DNA from: Osedax fenrisi
Taxonomy: Eukaryota > Annelida > Polychaeta > Sabellida > Siboglinidae
Reading direction: 5' to 3'
DNA: 64,000 nt
NCBI GenBank assembly: GCA_964019155.1
Contig: OZ025244.1
Coordinates: 30,826,984-30,890,983 of the forward strand
Position numbers and translations under genes: made by a program. Positions 1 through 45,477 of the stretch are shown here, one piece after another. Each line of letters begins with the position of its first letter. Position 1 is the first letter of the stretch. The notes beneath the pieces were generated by a model. That model searched no databases, was not told where the DNA came from, and was given only the letters and a program-made list of their open reading frames with translations.

Positions 1-1091
1 TGATAATAAAATATTTATATATTTTTTTTAAAACTGATATTAGGTACCTACTACAATACTTTTTTTTTAAACCAAATTTTGAATATTTGATGCTGTGTAA
101 CTTTTGATGTAGGTACTAACTAGATAAATTTATATGACATTTTCAGAACTTAATCTTAATAAATTCTCTACATAAATATTAAGTAAGACCTAAAAGTATA
201 AAATTAATTTACTGAAAATGTATGTAAATTTTGTATTTATCATTTACCTATGTACCTATATCATTTATCATTATGTACCTATCATCATATTATAATTATC
301 ATATACTTAAATATATATATATAGATATGAATTTATTCAAGTATTTAATAACATTTTTAATTCTCTTATTAATTTTAGAAGTTATCATACTTTTAGTAAT
401 ACAAAATCCACTCTGCACCATGTAAATATTCATATATTTCGCCAGTCCTTAAGTATAATTAGATACAAATTGACTTCAAGAAATAATGTAGAACTATAAA
501 TTATAACATATAATCTAATTTATATTGATTCGATATAATTTGAAAAGTAGGAAGGTAATTTCAAATAATCTACATAAACTAATGTTTAAAAATATATAAG
601 GAGGGTGATATATATATATAAGATATAGATAGAGAGTGGGAGATATATACATAAAGAGAGATAGAAAACTAGAGAGAGGTAGAAAGGGAGAGAGACTAGA
701 ATATAAAAATATACCATGTATTAGGTTAAATAACATTGTTAGCATAATCTTATTTAGAAAACTAATTAACATATTAATGTATGAGATACCTATTATATTA
801 CCTCCAATATACTTTATTACTAAGATATAATTGATTAATTATAAGGACATTATTTAATTATTTAAAAACTATTTCTTAATACATATAGTATAACCTATGA
901 CGGTATTGATATATTCATTTTATTATAATTATATATATAATTATTTGGTAAGAAATAATTATTTCTACTATATAAACTTTCTATGAATTTACAAACTTCT
1001 TCAAAATAAATTACATATATTAAAGATGTCTAATAATCCCTAATATTATATATATCTTAAGACATGATAGTTTGACAAAATCTATAAAAAG
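1..1091. other. AT-rich non-coding stretch
   Basis: No exon with matching splice sites was found. There is an (AT)n tract near 317-328 and a GA-rich patch (GAGAG units) near 630-695. It is probably intron of the plus-strand gene whose last exons follow. The two short ORFs here have no splice signals or recognisable protein features. Confidence 0.5.
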
Positions 1092-1255
1092 AGTAGAAGA
1101 TCAATTAGTGAGAAGTCGACTGAATAGATTCTCGACGGGTGAAATTTATAAATTGTAGAATTACCATCTCATGAATATCTGGATAAAGTTCTGAAAATTG
1201 AGCTAACAGAAGTAACATTTTTCCCTTATGATGAACTCAGCACTCGAATAAGTAA
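1092..1255 (+). CDS. penultimate exon of an unidentified plus-strand gene, with a 1-base frameshift
   Basis: Acceptor-like AAAAAG precedes 1092 and a consensus donor gtaagt follows 1255. From 1093 the frame reads VEDQLVRSRLNRFSTGEIYK and then meets TAG at 1156. Shifting by one base at about 1150-1157 gives IVELPSHEYLDKVLKIELTE followed by VTFFPYDELSTRIS up to the donor. Both halves look like one continuous soluble protein segment, so I infer a single missing base, from the assembly or from a real mutation. A 20-nt intron (1138-1157) is the only splicing alternative and is implausibly short. The exon ends in phase 2, which fits the terminal exon at 3022. I do not recognise the family. Confidence 0.6.
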
Positions 1256-1622
1256 GTAAGTATTTTTATATGAATATTATTTTCCTTTAATTATTACATA
1301 TAGGAAATAATGAAAATTTTAAATTTAGAACATTTTAGATTTAGAAAAGATATCATAGAAGAAATGAATAATAGTTTAATTTATAAAAATAACTTTATTT
1401 CCCTATGATAATATATTTAAATTGTTTAGTTTATTTTATAATATATTACTCAAATAAAAGTATTGAATATTTTACAACCATATTAAGAAAACTTGACATT
1501 TAATTACGAATACAGAATAATTATATAAAATTAATTATACATAATTATTAATCTAATAAAATATGTTGTATATACATATAAATATATATATATATATATA
1601 AATAAAGAAATTAAAAAATAAA

Positions 1623-1722
1623 TTAAACATTTGATAATTCTTGTAACATTTCTGGAGTCATTTCTTCATGTATTGATTTATTTCTTTTCATTCCTTGTGA
1701 TATATGCTGATCAGTATCCCAT
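1623..1722 (-). CDS. terminal exon of an unidentified minus-strand transcript
   Basis: Acceptor tctctag precedes base 1722 on the minus strand. One base then starts 32 codons (WDTDQHISQGMKRNKSIHEE, then MTPEMLQELSNV) ending in TAA at 1623-1625. The hydrophilic composition looks coding, unlike the flanking (TA)n. It lies inside the last intron of the plus-strand gene, so the two transcripts would overlap in antisense. It needs an upstream exon ending in phase 2. The candidate exon at 3873-4031 ends in phase 1, so an intermediate exon is missing or the two are unrelated. Confidence 0.4.
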
Positions 1723-1727
1723 CTAGA

Positions 1728-1730
<3 letters not shown>

Positions 1731-1772
<42 letters not shown>
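1731..1772. repeat. (TA)n microsatellite
   Basis: About 42 bases of uninterrupted AT alternation, with a second (TA)n block at 1852-1888. ORFs of alternating Ile-Tyr here are artefacts of the repeat. Confidence 0.95.
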
Positions 1773-1778
<6 letters not shown>

Positions 1779-1844
1779 TTATATATATATATTAATATAT
1801 ATAATACTGTATATGAAATATGAAATCCTATATGAAATTTATAA

Positions 1845-1893
<49 letters not shown>

Positions 1894-3021
1894 CATTTAA
1901 AGTATGTAATAAAATAATTTTTGAATACATACAATTATTTGAAAGTATATTTAATGTATACATTATATAGTTAAGCTAAGGCCGTGCGAATATTAGCTAG
2001 GATATTACCTACATTTGTGAATCTGCGAATATTCGTGAATACAATATCAGTTTATATAGATTAAAAATGTTAGATGATTTCGATTATTCACAAATGCAGT
2101 TGTTTCTAGATGATATTCACAATTTTGTCCTTAACTTTATACAAATAATTTGTTCTGTGAAAATCTTCTGATAAAATTTAAATAAAAACTGATAAAAAAA
2201 AAATGGAAATATCTGTAATAATAATGCATAACTAAATGTTAATAATTTAAGTGAGTTATGTCAAATGTGACAACCTGCGATATTCAATGTAAAAATTAAT
2301 ATTAATTCATTTCTGTAATAACGATAACATATTGAATAAATTATAAATAATATATATATATAAAGAGAAAACATACTAATAAATGTCATCATTTATTCTA
2401 GACTAAAGTTCTTTTCTTCATATTGCTTTCCTAGTTGAAATATTTTATTAAATTACTTTTTTTCTTAAAAAATCACATTATAATGGTTTAGAATTAATAA
2501 TTCAATAGAATTATTTATAAACAAATAAAAGCAGGATGTATAAAACAAATATATACAGTAGCTTATATTATATATAATACTTAATTAATTTTAAATGAAC
2601 AAATTAATTGAATAGGGAAGCAATACAAAATAAACAATTATAACTAAAACAAAATATTAAATAAGCATGGATTAAATAAAAATAACTAAATATTAAATAA
2701 ATACAGAAACCTTAAATTAGGGTGTGCTTCAGGACAAAGAAATAGAATTATTAATTAACGTACAAAATATATTAGACACAATTAATTAGATTTAGTGAAA
2801 TTGTATCGGAATTGTTAATAAATAATATAAGTAGGTGATTTTTAATATAAAATAATAATATAATGTGTGAGTATATATAGTTAGTCAATTTAAAATTAAT
2901 TTAAATTAGATTTTAGATTAATCAGAGTGTAACAAATGATATGGTAATCATATAATTAATTAAAGTTCCAATATAAACTTTGGGCCCTTTTGTTTTACGA
3001 TTCGCACTTTTTTCTTTTCAG
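1773..3021. other. AT-rich intron sequence
   Basis: I see no supported exon. It is read as the last intron of the plus-strand gene (donor after 1255, acceptor before 3022). It ends in a strong pyrimidine tract and cag at 3008-3021. Confidence 0.5.
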
Positions 3022-3043
3022 GAGGAAGAGCGACGACCTATAA
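3022..3043 (+). CDS. terminal exon of the unidentified plus-strand gene
   Basis: A textbook acceptor (pyrimidine tract ending ttttcttttcag) precedes 3022. The previous exon ends in phase 2 (AA|), so joining gives AA|G AGG AAG AGC GAC GAC CTA TAA: a C-terminus of K-R-K-S-D-D-L and stop at 3041-3043. The very short coding exon is supported by the acceptor and the matching phase. The gene is convergent with MORN1. Confidence 0.55.
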
Positions 3044-3168
3044 ATAACATACTATGTTATATTATGTAACATTGTTTAATAACACAATGAGATGATTAAT
3101 AAGTGTGTGTACAAAATAAATTCATTAACTTTTAAATATGAAATAATGTAAGTATCTATATATAAATA

Positions 3169-3417
3169 CATCTGCCTATGTGTGCAGACATACAGGTTGT
3201 AGGATGCGGGTTAAATCCCTGTACGCAATATATTAAATAGTTTTAAAAAATAATATTTAGAAGTAATATTAAGTAAATAATATACTTATGTATACATATG
3301 AGAGCCTTAACAGGAGAGCAGATTCGAAGAGTTATTAGAGCCATATGGTTATAAAGAAGTGAAAACTTCATCTAAATTCCTGGATGAGATAAAACGACTC
3401 AACCAAAATAACAATAA
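3169..3417 (+). mobile_element. tRNA-derived SINE copy (plus orientation)
   Basis: The tRNA-like head has a B-box gggttaaatccctg at about 3208-3221. A body follows that is shared with the minus-strand copies at 5.5, 10.8, 13.9, 33.9 and 58.1 kb: TTCGAAG, agccatatggttataa, gtga[a]aacttcatctaa, tggatga. The 3' end is the family's ccaaaataacaata tail. The A-box part of the head is partly deleted. Confidence 0.75.
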
Positions 3418-3544
3418 CTATAATTTTGTACTACTACAAATTATAAAAAAAAATATAGTATCTATTTTTTTAATATTATAAAACATTATTCATTTATATG
3501 TTATTTATAACTTCTGAAATTATAAAATATACATAAAATGATGA

Positions 3545-3610
3545 GGTAGATAACCTTTACCAGTAGAAAGCCGGGATCCGGTCTGACGTCCATGAACGGC
3601 GGAATGGTGA
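3545..3610. other. GC-richer, coding-like patch of unclear strand
   Basis: This is a local GC island. On the minus strand a strong donor (CTACTG|gtaaag) sits at about 3560, with open frames upstream. The plus strand is also open (TFTSRKPGSGLTSM...). I could not fit either to an exon model. Confidence 0.25.
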
Positions 3611-3872
3611 TACAAGATGCCATAATCACATAGTCACCTGTATATTGTTTACGCTGATATTAACACTATGTATAACTGCGTAGTGATGTTGAACTGCACT
3701 ATTCAATACGTGAATAAACATTCGTCGTAAACAACCAAACAAATGATAAAACAGTAAAATATACATTCGTAAACAAGAAATCGAGTAGAAACCAAGCGGA
3801 AATACGATGAAAAGGACGAGTGGGGGGGGATAAGGAGGGAGGGAACTCTGCAATTCGGCTAGAAGATATGAC

Positions 3873-4031
3873 CTGTGCGTACGAGGTTGGGAGGTGTGTC
3901 TTTAATGTGTTGAGATAGCACCCCTTCAGACTCGTGATGCGAGGCCTTTCTAGACTCCTCTCCACCAGAGGAAGAGAGCCGGTGTGAACGTGAACTATTC
4001 TTACGACCCGATGTGTCTGAGATAGTAGTGA
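3873..4031 (-). CDS. Ser/His/Arg-rich candidate exon; possible alternative 3' exon of MORN1
   Basis: The acceptor is excellent: CT-rich DNA ending caccgctag before base 4031. The open frame reads TTISDTSGRKNSSRSHRLSS then SGGEESRKASHHESEG and so on, and ends at a donor CACAG|gtcata. It starts and ends in phase 1. MORN1 exon 16 contains an internal CCAG|gttgtt donor at 4724, also phase 1, so splicing from it into this exon would extend MORN1 with a disordered tail in place of its stop at 4710. This is inference. Without a splice at 3873 the frame stops shortly after the donor. It could equally belong to a separate gene. Confidence 0.4.
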
Positions 4032-4086
4032 CTAGCGGTGGCGGTGGGGGTGGGGTAATCATGGGGGTAGGGGTGAAAGGGGAGAA

Positions 4087-4158
4087 GTGGTTGTCTGGAA
4101 GAGGGGAGATGTGGTTGTCTGGAAGTGGGGTGAGGTGGTTGTCTGGAAGTGGGGTGGT
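4087..4158. repeat. 24-bp minisatellite, about three units
   Basis: Units start gtggttgtctggaag at 4087, 4111 and 4135, with a degenerate GTGGT-rich continuation to about 4215. On the minus strand the array is pyrimidine-rich and each unit carries an acceptor-like cttccag. Confidence 0.85.
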
Positions 4159-4709
4159 ATGGCAGTAGTGAAGTGTGGTGGTAGTGGTAAAGTGGGGTGT
4201 GATGGTAGTGGTAACATCATTCTACTCATGATCTCGCTCACGTTTTACTTTTCCGATAACACATATATATATATATATATATGTAAGAGTTTGATCAGTT
4301 TACTCTGGACATACCACAACTCTATATAACATCATCCTAATCTATAAATTAGTGTCTGTAGATAGATATATACCTGCAGGATAGCATTATATAAATACAT
4401 ATATGTATATGTTATGATATCTTTCTTTGAATACTATCGCTTTATAATCAGTATAATTCAATGAATCTGAAAATCATTTCATTAAAAGAAGATAATAAAT
4501 TGTGTTAACATTTGTAATTTATAAAAGATAACAATTTTATATATATATAGGTTAGCACTCTTATTTTCTGAAGTAGATGTGTATTAATTAGTTCATCCAT
4601 AATATATATTATAAATAAAAGTATATAAATTGCACACATTAATGGTTAATAGTATACATATTCTCTGTAAAGATTGTATTATAATATATAGATGGTGGCA
4701 CTATTATTG

Positions 4710-38415
<33,706 letters not shown>

Positions 38416-39320
38416 ATTGTATATATTGACAACGACATTCTATTATAATTGTCCATTGATATCCTAAAATACAGTATAACACTAAATTACATAACTATGG
38501 ATCTATAATTAGGATATGTTTAGATGTAATATTTATATTTAAAATATTAATATTGATTTGAAAGGAGAATGTGGTTGCTAGCTATATCCTCAACGGTAAC
38601 TTTATGTCCATAACATATATAATAATAGTTGTATATTTCAATAATTTTAAATATATCAGAGGTATTTATTTATAAAATAAAAAGTCAATGATATTTTAAG
38701 TTGTATTTCTATATAAATATTAAAAAAAAAAATAATAGTTTATATATATAAATTTAGATTACATTAATAGCTAGTATTTATGTTAACATTCTAAATAATA
38801 TTATATGTATTAATTATATTACACATTTAAAATAATAATATTTATATCAATAATTTAAAAAAAACGAGTTTTTGCATTAATTTGTATGATATTAAATTCA
38901 AATAGGTAGTCATGGACCATAAACATAGATATAGAGTGAGGAGTACCTCACTCTAATGTCTATGACCATAAATCAATATGATAAAATAATACAATCTTAA
39001 AATAAAAGTTTCACAAAATTTTCGTAGATTTACTGTCATTGGTAAAGTAAATAAAATAACATAACACAAATTCTATATACAAATTATTAATGTTATCATA
39101 ATATTAGTATAAATGTAAGTATAAATAATAATTAGAAAAGGCTTACTAAAAATACTTCAAATTTAATTTTTAAATATATATGTAAGCTAAATAATATATA
39201 AATAACGTATATGAATATATTACTGTATAATATACAGTGTATATAGATGATATATGTTATGATAATTAGGCACACATATACTATAGGAAAATATGGGTAG
39301 AATTGAGCCACTCTTTACTA
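38416..39320. other. presumed MORN1 upstream region
   Basis: AT-rich, no CpG island. A hairpin at 38924-38964 (arms catagatatagagtgagg / cctcactctaatgtctatg, 4-base loop) is the only structure. Confidence 0.45.
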
Positions 39321-39365
39321 AAACTTGAACTACATTTAAAATAATAAATAAATTAAACATCATAT

Positions 39366-39411
39366 TACCAATACCTCCTATAACCTCAACAGGTTATAGT
39401 AGGTATTGGTA
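39366..39411. other. hairpin in the 3' UTR of the CR1/L2-type LINE
   Basis: Arms taccaatacctcctataacc and ggttatagtaggtattggta around a 6-base loop, about 30 bases past the ORF2 stop. Stem-loops at LINE 3' ends are known RT recognition sites; the role here is inferred. Confidence 0.7.
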
Positions 39412-40440
39412 TTATGCATACAGCATATTTAGTATATTATATTTAATAAATGTTATCATTTATTTTTCTAAATTTTGAATCTAAAGAAGACGTCTTATTC
39501 AGTACCTTAAAAAATAGTTTTAAATAGCTGAAATAGATTATGCTTTGATACATATTTAACCATTTAGAATTAACTAAGTGATAATTGACTGATTCATTGT
39601 CATATAATTTTACATGATGTAAAACTCGTATCGATCTAATGATTCTATCTAATAAGGATTTAGTAGAAGTAGCAGGAAGGCCATAATATAGAGAACAACA
39701 ATAATTGATACGTGACATAACTAATGATTCTATTAACATTTTAGAAATTCTAAAAGGTAAGAATTTCCTTATTGATCGTATTTCCTATAATTGATAATTA
39801 GTTGATTTGCACACATTAGCTATCTGATCGGAGAAATTTAGTTTATCATCAAAAATATAACCAAGGTTTTTAACATTATTCCAAGGAACAATTGTGATAG
39901 AATCAATGATGACAGAAGGAAAAACTTATGATGTTCTACATATATTTGGAAGTTGAGTTTTATTCATATTCAACATTAAGTTATTTTATAAAAACCAATT
40001 TTTAACCATATTGATACCATCAATTAGAGCTACATTATCAGACGAATTGGCCATTACTGGAAGTTCAATGTACAATTGAATATCATCAGCAAAAATTTGA
40101 TATTTTACAGATGGAAAATTATGTATAATATTTTTAAGAGGTAAGATATACAGAGAAAATAGTAATGGCTCTAATATAGAATCTTGAGGCACTCCATAAT
40201 GCATTTTACAAGTAGATGAATAATTTTATCAATTTTTATAGAAAATGTTCTTTTAGATAAGTACGATTTAACCCAAGCTAGAGGAATACCTACAATACCA
40301 ATATCTACAAGACGTTTAATTAAAATATAATGATCGATAGTATCAAATGCCGCAGATAGATCTAATAAAATAAGCTGTATATTATAATTATTATCAAGCT
40401 TATAAAGAAAATCATCAAGAATAGAAAGAAGAAGTGTTTC

Positions 40441-41030
40441 AGGTCTATGAAATTTCCTATATGCTTAAACTTGAGATGATACAACGACGTGCTATACGCA
40501 CCCTATATAAACTGAAGTTCTCTTCAATATTATCAATATCGACTCTAATGCGATCACTCGGCTGGCTTAAGTTTAGGTATCTCTGCAGGTACAGACTACT
40601 ATGCATTACCCATAAGGTGATACATCTTATATCTCCCGAGTACCTAGCAGACTTGATCAGTATTCAAACACGTAGTCGAGCTAGCAGGAAATGTCACACG
40701 ATGACAATTGTATAATCGATGGCAACGCTCTACTATCTCTGCTCACTCTGAATCTGCTTTCTCTGTGGTATCTCATAAATACTGGAATGCTCTTCCATAT
40801 GAAATTAGGTGTTTAAAATCCCTGTCAATATTTAAATGTAAACTCTTCACATACCTATAAGTATATTAACATATATACATTAATATATTAACATTGTAAC
40901 CTACCATCCCTTTTCCTTTATTTGTATTGTACTTTATTTATTTTATTTTTGTTTCCTCCTCATGGCGCCCATAACCACCACGTGATTTTGTAGTCAATAA
41001 AACATTTTAAAATAAAAATAAAAAATATAT
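40441..41030 (+). pseudogene. 3' end of a second LINE, opposite orientation
   Basis: Plus-strand RT C-terminal region: LKLEMIQRRAIRTLYKLKFS, then LMRSLGWLKFRYLCRYRLLC and ISPEYLADL. It ends with an aataaaacattttaaaataa A-rich tail at about 40994-41030. It is 5'-truncated and inserted in the CR1/L2 ORF2 between the ILE and AYRKxHxxE motifs. Confidence 0.8.
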
Positions 41031-41096
41031 GCACTTTGTTTAGTGTCAAATAATTAATTTGCATTTAGATAATTGATTAATTGCTTGGAAACTACA

Positions 41097-42106
41097 CTGT
41101 TTAAAAAACCCTTAAGTTTTCGTGAAATAAACACTTTAATCGATGTCCGTTTAACAAATGATTTAGTAACCTTTAGTTAGGCTTTTTTTCAAACTAAAGG
41201 GTTTAGGTCGAATATCTACTAAAGGGTTTGGAAACCTTTAGTTATGCCGTTCTTCGAATTAAAGGGTTTGGTATAATAAATTACAAACCATTTAGTTACG
41301 CATTTATTATACTAAATAGTTTCGTGCGAATATCAACTAAAAGGGTTTGAAACCGTTAATTGAGCCATTTTTATACTAAAGAGTTTCGTGAAAATATCTA
41401 ATAAATGATAGAATTTCATAAAATATTATTGAATTGATTATCAGTTGTATTTTAAATTTTATAATTATAATTAATTAATTAAATATTATGTTATACATAA
41501 TATTTAATAAACATATAGGTTGTATCTAATTGTTATATGTCCAATATTGAGTATTTAATTAAACATGATTTCCAATCGTATCATATCATCTTAATTAATA
41601 TAGGTATCGATCATCCTACTTAATTTCCAATGTAATACAAAGGTCTGGTTTACCTAATTCGAGTTAGGTAATTATAAAATGTGAATAGAAATATTGATTA
41701 TTTATTAAAATTTCAATTTTAAAATAACATTTTATTTATATAATTACGAATATTACCTTAAATATAAAATAAAAATAATAATTGATTACTAATTTTTAAT
41801 AAGGTATAATTAAATAAAGATTTTAAAATAGAGAAAATGTTATAAAATAATATATCTTTACTTAGAATAATTAATAATGTTGGCATAATAATTGTGTATA
41901 TAATAATTATACGAATCACCACTATGAATTCCGTGAAACCCTTTAGTTATTGATATTTTATAAAGTAAAGGGTTTTGAAAGCTGCAAATTTAAGGTATTA
42001 AAATTTCGACAAACCCTTTAGTTTCATATGAAATACGATTAAAGGGTTTGGTAAACGAAACCCTTTACGTATTGATATTTTATAAAGTAAAGGGTTTTGA
42101 AACCTA
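41097..42106. mobile_element. fold-back element made of AAACCCTTT/AAAGGGTTT motifs
   Basis: About a dozen copies of aaccctttagt or its inverse at both ends (41108-41400, 41930-42105), around an AT-rich centre. The arms can pair in many registers. It interrupts the LINE ORF2 just after its NYRPIS segment. No ORF. Probably a non-autonomous DNA transposon; class unknown. Confidence 0.7.
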
Positions 42107-44760
42107 TTATATTAACTAGAATATATTCTTTCCAATATTTTACTTATAAAAGGTAATTGGGATATTGGTCTATAGTTAGATAAATACTCAATATTCAATC
42201 CTGGTTTATTTATAATAGGTTATATTATAGCATGTTTTAAAGATGAAGGTACAATACCAGAATGGAGAGAAATATTAATAATATTAAAAATAAATGGAGT
42301 TAGTATAAGATCAAGCTTATGAAAAAGAGATATATGCAATGGAATGATAGGAGAAGACGATTTAGAATCCAACATAATATATAATACTTCAGAGAAAGAA
42401 GTAGAAAAAGAGTAAAAATATACAACACATCCAAGTAAAATATCATAACATAAATGAATAAAAGACACATTAATTGTTATAAGCTTACTTTTAGAAATAA
42501 TATTTGAAAATTTATCCTGAAAAATATAAATATTAGAAAATAATATTAAATTAGTTAGAGTATACTTCCTATAGGACATATAACCGACTCTGTTTTAGTT
42601 TAAGGAGTTTATAAAAAAATAAATTTTTCTAGTATTATTTTCAAAGGAACTAAAAGTATTATAATAATACTTTTTTTTAGCAATTAAAATATATGATCTA
42701 TAAAAATACATATAATTAACAAATGTAGTATATGTTTCATTAGAAGATTTAATTTTATATAAGTTTTCAATTTTTCGTAAATTTATTTTTATTTTATGCA
42801 ATTCACTATTAAACCATGGATACTTATCATGTATTGTAACTAAAAATATCCTAATAGGTGAATATATATCTAATACTGTTAGAATAGAACTATTGAAGTA
42901 ATCAAGATTTAGATTACAACTTGAAAGTGAATTGATAATGTCATTAGAAAAATCATTAATATTCAATGTTTTAATGTTTCTATAATTAATGAAAGCGTGT
43001 TTTCTTTTTGTATTAGATAATTTCATTCGGAAGGTAATAGTGAAATGATCAGTTAACAATGTTTATTTAATTGGTATACCATATATATATAATATATTAT
43101 ATATAATATCTGAATCTGAATTTGTTAAAACTAAGTCTAACGTATTTCCTAAATAATGGGTTTTATATAGGACATGTTGTTTAAGCGATAAAAAATTAAA
43201 GATTTGAAATTAAGATGAGGGGATATTAAAGAACCATAATGAAAATTAAAATCACCCACAAATATTGTAATGTATATATTCGAATTAATAACAAGATCAG
43301 AAAATTCATTAAAAAAAGATGTAAAATCATTATTTGGTGGACGATATATAAAAATAATTTAAAAAATAATATCATTGAAAGATTTTAGAGTAATAGATAG
43401 TCCATCACTATATGAAAAGACAAGACAATTTATGATATTATACGAAAATCGCTATGAATCATAATACCAACACCACCACCTCTATCATAAACTCTGTCAC
43501 TGCGAATAAAAGAATAAGTAGGTAAATGTTGTAGATTAGTTGAGAAATTAGAGAGCAAAGTAATGGAATAAATATCATTTGAAGATAGCCAGGTTTCAGT
43601 AAAAGTAACGATTGTCCGATTGTATTCAGAGATATAGGCTAATATAATATCAACATTTGTCTTAATAGATCTAGCGTTTATAAAGGCAATGGTACATAAC
43701 GAGTTTAGTCAATTTTGAGAAATAGAAAAACTCTCTTTTTTACTATTGTTATAAGCTAAAAATGAGTCAGACCATTCCTTCATCTCAGCATCAGATAGTG
43801 ATCGAGAGTTTTCTCAGTCTATTGCAACGTTACCATCAGTAATATAAGTGCTATATAAGTTATACGTATTTGATCTATGATTAAAAATTGATTTAAATCC
43901 AGTAACAAGTTTATATTTAATCGCATGATAAAAAATCCTTCCTTTTTTAAATTCCTCATTACTGATGTGATTTCTGAAGAATAAAAACTAAAACTTAGTC
44001 GATTTCAACATGGATCTATTGAAAGAATGTTATTTTTTGCATATATATTTGAAAAATATATTATAGCTCTCTTATTTTTAAAGGAAACAACTAATAGTAG
44101 ATTCATTTATTTCCAGATAACTAAAATGAGATTTTAAATAAAGAGTATAATTAATCGAATTTCATTATATTTTCAATCAGAGCCATGACATTATTAAGTA
44201 TCCCCTAATAATATCAATCTTAGAATCAGTTATGTTAACAGTGTTGTTTAATTCATTAACGCTAGAAGAATTAAGTGAACTAGAATTATTTGAAACATTT
44301 AATTGAGAAAAATATATTTGTTGTTGTTTAACAATATCAGCAAAAGATTAATTTCTAGTATCAAATTTATTATTTAATTCTTCAAGTTTTTTAGATAAAG
44401 AATGATCAATTAAAAAATCACCAATGTCTTCTATTTGTTTAGATATAGAAGTAAGGAATTTAGATTTTTTTATTAACATTGCATTATTTACAAGTAAAAG
44501 AGAAATTATCATACTCAAATATATAAATAGCATATTTTGGTGTAGGTTTACTAGTATTCCACGAACATGTTAAAATACCAGCAGCGTGAATACAACCACA
44601 ATGAAGAGTATTGCAACAGGAAACACAAGATAATAAATCTGTACCACAATTGTTCCCGCACGAATAGCATGGAGACATAGGAAAAAAATATAGAAAAAAT
44701 AGAAAAACAAAATATATATAGTATATATTATATACTATCAGAAGCTAAATTGCATACAAC

Positions 44761-44761
44761 T

Positions 44762-44795
<34 letters not shown>
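44761..44795. repeat. (TA)n microsatellites
   Basis: First of three TA blocks: also 44887-44922 and 45004-45028. Confidence 0.9.
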
Positions 44796-44799
<4 letters not shown>

Positions 44800-44881
44800 C
44801 AAATATAAAAATCAATGCATATCAATATACATTAATACGCATATAAATACTATATATATATATACTTTAATATACTAAATA

Positions 44882-44926
<45 letters not shown>

Positions 44927-45248
44927 TATGAGTTCGGAAAAGTTTAAACACGCGTCATACGAGTAGTCCTTAAGCGTAGGGTACATCATCCTGCTATGTT
45001 ACAATATATATATATATATATATATATAATATTTAGTTAGTGTACACTTGTGTAAAGAAAATAAAGTTAAAATATATGACTAAGAAATAAAAATTCAATT
45101 GGTATCTCGTCACCATGTATACGTCTGCGTAGTAAAAACGTAACTATCATTATTTTCATAATTATAATCATATTATAATTGTAATCGTAATTGTAACGCA
45201 GTTTCTTTAAACACGTCTACTCCTACCGAATTTTATAATTTAATGATT

Positions 45249-45460
45249 TACATAACTAGTTTACATATATGCTTTAGCATGCGTTCACATATATCGTAAT
45301 TAATCCTATAGTTATTCTTATTGATATATTTTATGAACATTAGTAAACTTCTATTGATATATAATTCATAATTAGTTGTATTATTATTCAACGTTATATT
45401 TATAATTAAATATAGTTTATTAATAATAGGTAATATATAGTATAACCTGGACTCTAAAGA
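45249..45460 (-). CDS. exon-like minus-strand ORF, unknown
   Basis: A C/T-rich acceptor (tccttccttcttctttagag) is followed by SRLYYILPIINKLYLIINIT, NNNTTNYELYINRSLLMFIK and YDICERMLKHICKLVM, stop at 45248. It could be a terminal exon, or chance in AT-rich DNA. No family recognised and no partner exon found. Confidence 0.25.
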
Positions 45461-45477
45461 AGAAGGAAGGAGCAAAA

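Larger units (their letters stand above)
39320..44690 (-). pseudogene. CR1/L2-type LINE, nearly full length, decayed and interrupted
   Basis: Minus-strand order: ORF1 with a PHD-like zinc finger (CYSCGNNCGTDLLSCVSC, then LHCGC, 44.6 kb) and a helical segment (44.3-44.5 kb). ORF2 follows with an AP-endonuclease (TFTETWLSS near 43.6 kb, RGGGVGIMIHS near 43.47 kb, FIIYRPPNNDF near 43.35 kb, VGDFNFHYG near 43.24 kb), then NYRPISQLPFISKILE (42.13-42.2 kb), and RT core LLDLSAAFDTIDH (about 40.35 kb), HYGVPQDSILEPLLFSLY and FADDIQLYIE (40.0-40.2 kb). C-terminus SRINYCCSLYYGLPA at 39.7 kb, stop about 39443. Stops and frameshifts throughout. Foreign DNA lies at about 40440-42105. Confidence 0.9.

Noticed and set aside
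1138..1157. A 20-nt intron that would restore the frame in the left-edge exon
   Set aside because: Far below the size of any known spliceosomal intron in animals. A one-base indel is simpler.
1688..1963. 91-codon minus-strand ORF rich in Ile-Tyr
   Set aside because: It is the translation of (TA)n microsatellites. The same applies to similar ORFs at 10090, 12488, 16339, 30282, 37806 and 63044. The true exon in this region is 1623-1722 in another frame.
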